A stretch of 19,442 nucleotides of DNA from an uncultured Collinsella sp. (lineage in GTDB: Bacteria > Actinomycetota > Coriobacteriia > Coriobacteriales > Coriobacteriaceae). Location: NCBI GenBank assembly GCA_900547805.1, contig URIE01000024.1:1-19442 (forward strand), read 5' to 3'. Below, one piece after another: positions 14,878 to 19,442 of the stretch. The notes beneath the pieces are model-generated. The model made no database searches. It saw only the letters and a list, made by a program, of their open reading frames with translations, and had not been told where the DNA came from. The stretch's first letter is position 1; every line of letters starts with the position of its first letter. A program made the translations under genes and the position numbers.

Positions 14878-15048
14878 GATGGGAGGCGATCCGACTTAAC
14901 CTTAACGGCTCAGGCGCGTCGTCCGATCTGCGACGCGAACATCCCGAGCCAAGAGGAATTACGGTTACTGGTACAGCCGGGGACTTGCACCCCGATTCTC
15001 CCAAACGCGCAGGAAAACCGCGCGTTCGTGCGTCTCCGCACCACCATC
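14878..15048 (-). promoter_or_regulatory. Cobalamin riboswitch
   Basis: Read leftward, the element is closed by GATGG (15048-15044) with CCATC (14882-14878) as P1. It holds GTGCG/CGCAC and ACGCGC/GCGCGT hairpins, then the characteristic core GGGG-TGCAAGT-CCCC followed by GGCTGTACCAGTAACCGTAA, matching the conserved P4 to L5 segment of cobalamin riboswitches. A peripheral arm follows, with GGCTC/GAGCC around GCGTCG/CGACGC. The element ends in AGTCGGATCGCCTCCC (14896-14881), a clear B12-box variant. No T-run terminator lies between it and the gene, while its CCTCC is complementary to GGAGG at 14833-14829, so control is probably at translation. It should switch the DUF4430 operon off when cobalamin is plentiful. 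Confidence 0.9.
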
Positions 15049-15058
15049 TAGGCCATCG

Positions 15059-15087
15059 ATTATTACCGTCAAAATGGTATCACGCAA
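15059..15087 (-). promoter_or_regulatory. Promoter of the cobalamin-controlled DUF4430 operon
   Basis: Read leftward, TTGCGT (15087-15082) and AATAAT (15064-15059, five of six matches to the -10 consensus) are separated by 17 bases. The predicted transcript start near 15052 falls just before the riboswitch P1 at 15048, which supports the assignment. Confidence 0.55.
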
Positions 15088-15113
15088 AAGGGCCCCGCAC
15101 ACAGGCGAAGCCC
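15086..15113 (-). terminator. Terminator of the phasin-like/UbiB operon
   Basis: Read leftward, GGGC (15113-15110) pairs with GCCC (15093-15090), with CGC/GCG inside across a small internal loop, followed by TTTT (15089-15086). It sits 52 bases beyond the stop at 15165 and its T-run touches the -35 of the next promoter. Confidence 0.6.
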
Positions 15114-15164
15114 AAGGTAAAAGCTATTGTTTGCGATAGGAAAATGCGGTGACGGTCGCAGCCT

Positions 15165-16928
15165 CTAGTGTTTGCCGCCGTGGCTGTTGAGCCAGATATT
15201 GCGGCCCAGCATAAGCGCCAGCACCAGCGCGCTCACGTAGCCCATAAAGCCAATGACCGGGATACCAAACACAACCGGCTCGATGCGTGCGTAGTACACC
15301 ACCGACGAACCGATAAACAGGCCGGCGATAACGATAGCCATCGACATGCGGTCGATAATTCCGCCCAGCTGTCGCAGCGCCTTATCGCTGCTCATGATCT
15401 GCGTGTTCACCTTAAGCTGGCCGCGCGTGAGCATACGCGAAGCCAAGCCCAGATACTCGGCCGCCTCGAGCGAGCCTTTTGCCGCGCGATAGCTGCTCGC
15501 GGCAAAGTCGCGGCTCATCTCGTGCATGCGGGCATAGATGCTCTTCTCGTTTTTGATATGAGCCTGAATGATCTGGATCATGTTGACGTTGGGCATGTAC
15601 TCGGTCAGCAGACCCTCGAGCGTCACCATGCCGCGCGCGAACATCGTCACCACGCTCGGCAGCTCAACGTCGTTTTTACGCGCCAAGTTTAGCAGCGAGG
15701 TCAAAAACTCGCCGATATCCAGATCCTTCAGGTCAAGGCCCGCAAAGTCAGCCACGATAAAGTCCAAATCGGACAAAAAGGCCGAATGATCGAGCTCAGC
15801 CGAGTCGCCACGCGTCACGGCGAAGCGCATGAGCGAATCCTTGAGCTTGGGCACGTCGCCCTCGGCCACGGCGAAAATCATGTCCTTGACGATACCGCGG
15901 TCGTGGCTCGACATGCGTCCGACCATGCCCAAGTCGATAAAGTAGACAATGCCGTCCTTGAGGATAATGTTTCCCGCATGCGGGTCGGCATGGAAAAAGC
16001 CGTCGTCGAGCACCTGCGTCGAGTAGTCCTCGACAATCGCGGCACCGATCTTTTCCAAGTCATAGCCCTCGGCCACCAAGCGTTCAGGATCGGCGATCGA
16101 AATGCCGTCGACGTAGTCCATAACCACCACGTGCTCGGTGCACAGGTCCAGATAGGATTTAGGGCACGTCACGCCATGAACGCTCTTATGGAACTCGTAG
16201 AAGTCGTTGAGGTTTTTGGCCTCGGCCAAAAAGTTGGTCTCCTCGCGAAACGAGGTCCACAACTCCTCGACTACGCCGTGCAGGTCAACGAATTGATCGG
16301 TGTTGACGAACTTGGAAACGATACGCACCACCGAGCGGATGATATCGATGTCCTGTGCCATAACCTGCTGCGCACCGGGGCGCTGCACCTTGACGGCCAC
16401 GTCCTCGCCCGTCACCAGACGTGCGCGGTGCACCTGCGCAAGCGATGCGCTACCAAGCGGATTGGGGTCGATCGCATCGAACATCTCCCCCAGGCGCAGG
16501 CCGTATTCTTCTTCCAGACAACTGAGTACGACCTCGTACGGCACCGGCTCCACGTCGGAGCGCAGACGCCGCAGCTCGTCGCAAAAGCGTTGCGGCAGAA
16601 TCTCGGACCGGTTGGCCAGAATCTGCCCCATCTTGACGAACATGGGGCCGAGTTCCTCGAGCAGGCGGCGCAAACGAACCGGCGTGAGGTTATCCCACAC
16701 GCGGTACTTTTTGACCAGGCGAACAATCTGCCCAATGCGTTCGCGACGACCCGCCGGCGTGAGCTGGTATTCCTCGTCCGGCGCCATCGCGTCGGGCTCC
16801 TCGGGCACCATATCGACAGCGCGCGGCTTCTTGCGAGCGCCCGAGACGGCGGCGTCGACCTCATCGACAACCGCCGCCTCGTCACCCAAGGGATCTAGAT
16901 TGTTGTAATCGGTAGTGGAATCTGCCAT
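15165..16928 (-). CDS. AarF/UbiB family protein-kinase-like protein
   Basis: 587 residues with all UbiB/ABC1 hallmarks: KMGQILANRSEILP (99-112, the KxGQ motif), the Ala-rich nucleotide loop GSASLAQVHRA (159-169) in place of a Gly-rich loop, and AVKVQRPG with Lys180. The catalytic FFHADPHAGN (311-320) and IDLGMVG (331-337) follow. Two hydrophobic segments at the C-terminus (about 532-582) anchor it in the membrane. The first 60 residues are acidic and disordered-looking. Family members are atypical ATPases/kinases that help the synthesis or movement of isoprenoid quinones and other lipids. In an anaerobe of this type, which I would not expect to make ubiquinone, the client is unclear. It starts eight bases after the phasin-like stop with a poor ribosome site, so translation is probably coupled. 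Confidence 0.93.
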   Translation of the reverse strand: MADSTTDYNNLDPLGDEAAVVDEVDAAVSGARKKPRAVDMVPEEPDAMAPDEEYQLTPAGRRERIGQIVRLVKKYRVWDNLTPVRLRRLLEELGPMFVKMGQILANRSEILPQRFCDELRRLRSDVEPVPYEVVLSCLEEEYGLRLGEMFDAIDPNPLGSASLAQVHRARLVTGEDVAVKVQRPGAQQVMAQDIDIIRSVVRIVSKFVNTDQFVDLHGVVEELWTSFREETNFLAEAKNLNDFYEFHKSVHGVTCPKSYLDLCTEHVVVMDYVDGISIADPERLVAEGYDLEKIGAAIVEDYSTQVLDDGFFHADPHAGNIILKDGIVYFIDLGMVGRMSSHDRGIVKDMIFAVAEGDVPKLKDSLMRFAVTRGDSAELDHSAFLSDLDFIVADFAGLDLKDLDIGEFLTSLLNLARKNDVELPSVVTMFARGMVTLEGLLTEYMPNVNMIQIIQAHIKNEKSIYARMHEMSRDFAASSYRAAKGSLEAAEYLGLASRMLTRGQLKVNTQIMSSDKALRQLGGIIDRMSMAIVIAGLFIGSSVVYYARIEPVVFGIPVIGFMGYVSALVLALMLGRNIWLNSHGGKH

Positions 16929-16936
16929 CTGCGCTG

Positions 16937-17353
16937 CTACTCGGCCTCTTCGGTGTCCCCTGCATCGTCGGGCTCAACGGACTCGACGGGCACCGAGGTC
17001 ACGTTGTCCTCGACCGAATCGACGATGTCGCGCACATGGGCCAGGAAGGCCGTGCGCTCGGGGGCGGTCATAACGCGGACGCGAGCCAGGATGAGCTCAT
17101 CGAGCACGCGCTGGGCCGCAGTCTCGCCCTGCATGCCCAGGCGCTCGGTCAGGTCGGAGATGGTGCCACCCGCCTGCTCGAACATATCGGACACGCTGCG
17201 GGCGATATCGGGGGTGCCGGCATCCTTGCGGACCTGCTCGCCCTTGGTACCGAGGTCGTCGAGGACCTTCTTGCCGCCCTCGACGGCAACGGCGGCGGCA
17301 CCGAAGCCCACGTTAATGGCGCCGTTAACAAGCTGATCGAGTTTCATAACCAT
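16937..17353 (-). CDS. Phasin-like helical protein
   Basis: A 138-residue, mostly helical protein: a small amphipathic or hydrophobic start (LVNGAINVGFGAAAVAVEGG, 8-27), a Lys/Glu-rich coil (28-60), further helices to about 115 and an acidic disordered tail ending EPDDAGDTEEAE. It resembles the phasin/PhaI-like proteins often found beside AarF/UbiB genes; no catalytic motif is present. ATG 17353 is chosen because GGAG lies six bases upstream; an ATG at 17347 and a TTG at 17365 are alternatives. The next gene, UbiB-like, follows after eight bases. True phasins coat polyhydroxyalkanoate granules, but nothing here suggests that polymer. A small regulator or scaffold for the UbiB-like protein at the membrane is more likely (inference). 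Confidence 0.7.
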   Translation of the reverse strand: MVMKLDQLVNGAINVGFGAAAVAVEGGKKVLDDLGTKGEQVRKDAGTPDIARSVSDMFEQAGGTISDLTERLGMQGETAAQRVLDELILARVRVMTAPERTAFLAHVRDIVDSVEDNVTSVPVESVEPDDAGDTEEAE

Positions 17354-17380
17354 GGTTGGCTCCAATCATGAACAACTGCA

Positions 17381-17417
17381 TTGGCCTTCTTGTACCCAAG
17401 ATTGAGTGAACGACACA
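17381..17417 (-). promoter_or_regulatory. Possible promoter of the phasin-like/UbiB operon
   Basis: In the roughly 90 bases upstream of ATG 17353, the leftward strand carries TTGTGT and, about 18 bases later, TACAAG. Both are partial matches to -35 and -10. This is weak evidence, given mainly because the upstream C69 gene ends in its own hairpin. Confidence 0.25.
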
Positions 17418-17445
17418 AAATCGTTTTACCGCCAAGATAGAAATC

Positions 17446-17482
17446 GAGCGGGGCAAAGCCTTTGACGGCGTTTGCCCCGCTC
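17446..17482 (-). terminator. Terminator hairpin of the C69 dipeptidase gene
   Basis: GAGCGGGGCAAA and TTTGCCCCGCTC (17446-17457 and 17471-17482) form a perfect 12-bp stem with a 13-base loop, 19 bases past the stop at 17502. The leftward T-run is weak (GATTTCT), but the stem is strong. Confidence 0.7.
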
Positions 17483-17501
17483 GTTCGCTGCAATACGGCT
17501 T

Positions 17502-19025
17502 TTACCTAATGTTGTCGTTCATCGCGAAAGAGTTCTTCATGGCGCAGCTCGTGGTGTAGAGCACCTTGCCCAACAGGGCATCGGTCTCCACGCGCATGAG
17601 CTCGGCAAAGGCCTCGTTGGCGCGGGCGAGCTCGGCGGGCACTTCGGCCTCGGGCAGCGTGGCTACGACAGCGTCAACGTCGTGAATCTGCTTGTGGCCC
17701 ATGCCGCCGACCTTCTCCTGGTAGCCCTCCACGGCGCGACCGCACTCATGGAAACGGACGTCGGCCAGGGCGCCGATCAGGCGGTTGGCCCAGTAGAAGT
17801 TTTCGGACGTTACGCGAGCCTGCGTGTCGGCATAGTACTCGGGCATGGTCTCGACGTTGGCGTACAGCGGAACCAGCGCGTTAAACGAGTTGGAACCAAA
17901 CGCCATCCACTGCACGGCGCGATAGGCCGGCTGCGCATAGGGACGCAGCTGCAGTACGGCGAGTTGGCTGTTGCGGTTGATCCCGATGGGACGATAGGCG
18001 CCGCGTGTGGCGGGCGTACCCTTGCTGCCGTAGCAGTCGTACTCCGTGCCCTGGTAGTGGCTCGAAAGCACGTACTTGATGTCCTCGATGGTCACCTTGC
18101 GCTCGGGCACGCGGCTCCAGGGGATATCGTCGCTCTCGGGCGTGTAGTCGGCGTCGGGGCCATCCCACACGTCGCTGGGGTTGAGACAGCGCTGCATGTA
18201 CCACGCGCGCGGCGTGTTGTAGACGTGGTCGCTGTCGCTGTGCGAGCCAAAGGCCTCGCGCGGGTTAAAGACCGCAGCCGGGCCGTCGCCCTCGACGCCC
18301 AGCGTCAGGTCCAGATGCCACTCGGCCATCCAGGCGCGCAAGTCGGCGGAGCACATGTGGTCGGCCTGGGCGCCCTCGGCGTCATCCAGGTCAAAGCTGT
18401 CGATACCCAGCTGGTTGGGCATGGTCACATAGGCGTCATCGGGCACGCGCTTGGCGATCCAGTGGTGCCCGCCGATGGTCTCGAGCCACCAGATCTCGTC
18501 CACGTCGCTAAAGGCGATGCCGTTGTTCTCGTAGGTGCCATAACGCTCGAGCAGGTCACCCAGAATGCGTACGCCGTCGCGGGCGGACTTGGCGTAAGGC
18601 AGGACCAGGGTCACCATGTCCTCCTCGCCCAAGCCACCGGACTGTGCCGGAACGTATCCGTCCTCGCCCTCGTTGCCCTTGGCGGGCACGTAGTCCACGA
18701 GCGGGTCGGCGCCGCGAACGCGCTCGTTGGTGGTGAGCGTCTCGGTTGCGGACATGCCAACATTGAGCTCGTTGAATCCGGCCTCGGCCCAAATACCGTG
18801 ACCGGGAACGACGTCGGGGACGCTCGTGTAGCGCATGGGGTTATCGGGCAGCTCAACGGTCAGGTGACTCAGGACGCTCGTGTAGACGCGCGGCTGCTCG
18901 TCGGGATGCACCACGCGCATACGCTTGGGCTCAAACACCCCGTTGGACGAGTCCTCGTTACGCGCGACCAGGGTCGACCCGTCGTAGCTCGCATTCTTAC
19001 CAACCAAAATCGTTGTGCACGGCAT
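17502..19025 (-). CDS. C69 family (PepD-type) dipeptidase
   Basis: A 507-residue Ntn-hydrolase-fold peptidase expected to split dipeptides of broad sequence. It begins MPCTTILVGKNASYDGSTLV: Cys3 is the expected nucleophile, exposed after removal of a very short leader, and ARNED (21-25) supplies the conserved Arg and acidic residues of the active site. WAEAGFNELNVGMSATET, EIWWLETIGGHHWIAKRVPDD and the later HVYNTPRAWYMQR region are typical of the family, as is the length. There is no signal peptide, so it is probably cytosolic. ATG 19025 is chosen because AAGGAGG lies six bases upstream; an ATG at 19031 would touch that site and place two extra residues before the Cys. It is likely transcribed alone. 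Confidence 0.93.
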   Translation of the reverse strand: MPCTTILVGKNASYDGSTLVARNEDSSNGVFEPKRMRVVHPDEQPRVYTSVLSHLTVELPDNPMRYTSVPDVVPGHGIWAEAGFNELNVGMSATETLTTNERVRGADPLVDYVPAKGNEGEDGYVPAQSGGLGEEDMVTLVLPYAKSARDGVRILGDLLERYGTYENNGIAFSDVDEIWWLETIGGHHWIAKRVPDDAYVTMPNQLGIDSFDLDDAEGAQADHMCSADLRAWMAEWHLDLTLGVEGDGPAAVFNPREAFGSHSDSDHVYNTPRAWYMQRCLNPSDVWDGPDADYTPESDDIPWSRVPERKVTIEDIKYVLSSHYQGTEYDCYGSKGTPATRGAYRPIGINRNSQLAVLQLRPYAQPAYRAVQWMAFGSNSFNALVPLYANVETMPEYYADTQARVTSENFYWANRLIGALADVRFHECGRAVEGYQEKVGGMGHKQIHDVDAVVATLPEAEVPAELARANEAFAELMRVETDALLGKVLYTTSCAMKNSFAMNDNIR

Positions 19026-19112
19026 GCGCATCCTCCTTGAGCGAAGAAATCAAACGGCAACAGTGTATCGCTTCGGCGCAAAAAGGGCGAAACCACTGCG
19101 CTGGCAACCCCT

Positions 19113-19143
19113 GTGGTCAAAAAATGCCAAATATGAGTACTGT
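19113..19143 (+). repeat. Left terminal inverted repeat
   Basis: The 31-bp left arm matches the reverse complement of 19312-19342 except for T in place of C at one position (TGCC against CGCC). The outer end is GTGGTC. Confidence 0.85.
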
Positions 19144-19233
19144 CACCAATTTAGTAACAGCAAATTTCCTTGTAATGAGTGCCAGAAATCCCCAATTGTC
19201 CAAAAGCAAGACAACGTTATTCCCCATAGGTTC

Positions 19234-19279
19234 AATAAAATGGGCTCCCCAACGAGAATGAATATCGTTAGGGAGCCCA
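19234..19279 (-). terminator. Strong hairpin with leftward T-run inside the MITE-like element
   Basis: TGGGCTCCC (19241-19249) pairs with GGGAGCCCA (19271-19279). After one mismatch, AACGA pairs with TCGTT (19251-19255, 19265-19269) around a nine-base loop. Read leftward the stem is followed by TTTTATT, a fair intrinsic terminator. It could end the transcript of a leftward gene entering from the right edge, or of a small RNA made within the element. Confidence 0.6.
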
Positions 19280-19311
19280 AAGGACAAAAAACATATGTGA
19301 CTATCTTGGCA

Positions 19312-19342
19312 ACAGTACTCATATTTGGCGTTTTTTGACCAC
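19312..19342 (-). repeat. Right terminal inverted repeat
   Basis: The 31-bp right arm, inverted copy of 19113-19143, ends in TTTTTTGACCAC. The last five bases together with the next five (19338-19347) make the perfect palindrome ACCACGTGGT at the border. Confidence 0.85.
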
Positions 19343-19379
19343 GTGGTATATGGCTAACCCCTCAAACAGCCCAAAACGC

Positions 19380-19442
19380 CTATTTCGATGCGCGCTCCGG
19401 GTCGCGCGCGCAGACGTGGTGTAAGAGTGTCCTGAGGTCCGT
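19380..19442 (-). CDS. Possible C-terminal tail of a leftward gene (partial)
   Basis: Read leftward from the window edge, one frame gives TDLRTLLHHVCARDPERASK and then TAG (19382-19380). Sixteen of its 20 codons end in G or C, compared with 13 and 9 in the other two leftward frames, which favours this frame. Twenty residues are too few to name a family. The hairpin with a leftward T-run at 19234-19279 would be a fitting terminator. The other frames are also open for some distance, so the call is tentative. Confidence 0.35.
   Translation of the reverse strand, partial: TDLRTLLHHVCARDPERASK

Larger units (their letters stand above)
19113..19342. mobile_element. 230-bp MITE-like element with 31-bp terminal inverted repeats, no ORF
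   Basis: The left end begins GTGGTCAAAAAATGCCAAAT (19113-19132) and runs on to ACTGT at 19143. The right end (19312-19342) is its inverted copy with a single mismatch, 30 of 31 positions. Similarity continues inward to about 47 bp (19113-19159 against 19296-19342, 41 of 47 positions). The interior is AT-rich, holds one strong hairpin (19241-19279) and has no convincing ORF. I see no clear target-site duplication at these borders. It could be a non-autonomous transposable element, a genus-specific intergenic palindrome or a structured RNA. It lies 88 bases upstream of the C69 gene and so in its promoter region. Confidence 0.7.

Noticed and set aside
14643..15152. Rightward ORFs spanning the riboswitch region
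   Set aside because: They run through a structured RNA leader on the opposite strand, lack ribosome sites and have no recognisable domain.
15786..16898. 370-residue rightward ORF opposite the UbiB-like gene
   Set aside because: Antisense shadow with no motif; the leftward frame has every UbiB hallmark.
17472..19040. 522-residue rightward ORF opposite the C69 gene
   Set aside because: Antisense shadow beginning in the terminator hairpin; the leftward frame is a clear C69 peptidase with its nucleophile Cys.
19013..19338. Rightward ORFs of 82 and 107 residues through the inverted-repeat element
   Set aside because: They begin within the 5' end of the C69 gene on the other strand, lack ribosome sites and cross both inverted-repeat arms and the hairpin.
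1..19442. CRISPR array, tRNA or rRNA genes, prophage genes
   Set aside because: No spaced direct-repeat array, tRNA cloverleaf, rRNA-like stretch or phage protein was recognised on either strand.

Overview
The window looks like chromosomal DNA from a Collinsella-like member of the Coriobacteriia (high-GC, Gram-positive, anaerobic gut Actinomycetota). This rests on strongly GC-biased third codon positions, good Shine-Dalgarno sites, and the gene set: class III fructose-1,6-bisphosphatase, DegV, C69 dipeptidase, GtrA proteins, and large surface proteins with DUF4430 and InlB-type repeats. The genus is my inference from protein style, not a database match. I see no rRNA, tRNA, CRISPR array, prophage or transposase gene.

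Left part (1-5630). The tail of a rightward gene reaches base 60. A leftward membrane protein follows, with the HExxH zinc-protease-like motif of DUF3267 (92-661). Divergent from it are a methionyl-tRNA-synthetase-like protein with an altered KMSKS loop (794-2944) and an RsmB/NOP-type RNA cytosine methyltransferase (3004-4107), possibly one translation-related transcription unit. A 56-residue single-pass membrane protein (4132-4302, minus) converges on them. Next comes a predicted TIM-barrel enzyme of unknown function (4494-5585) with a strong terminator.

Middle part (5667-9954). A leftward DegV lipid-binding protein is divergent from the class III FBPase gene fbp. The fbp leader carries a perfect 10-bp-arm inverted repeat. 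After fbp come two tandem four-helix GtrA membrane proteins. The first is preceded by an unusual set of nested hairpins, and each has its own terminator.

Central-right part (9994-15064, minus strand) is the most interesting region. A promoter and a well-formed cobalamin riboswitch (14878-15048) stand before a two-gene operon. The first gene encodes a roughly 1280-residue surface protein with four DUF4430 domains, a PQQ-like beta-propeller, an InlB B-repeat, a long low-complexity stalk and a C-terminal membrane anchor. The second encodes a roughly 302-residue membrane-tethered protein with one DUF4430 domain. DUF4430 is related to the C-terminal cobalamin-contacting domain of animal transcobalamin and intrinsic factor. 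Riboswitch control therefore points to a B12-repressed, cell-surface corrinoid capture system. No transporter or corrinoid-biosynthesis gene lies next to it.

Right part (15165-19442). A phasin-like helical protein and an AarF/UbiB kinase-like protein form a tight leftward pair. A C69 dipeptidase lies upstream on the same strand, behind its own terminator. Upstream of the dipeptidase is an ORF-less 230-bp element bounded by 31-bp inverted repeats that match at 30 of 31 positions, with an internal terminator-like hairpin. This resembles a MITE or a genus-specific palindromic repeat. The last 63 bases may be the 3' end of another leftward gene.
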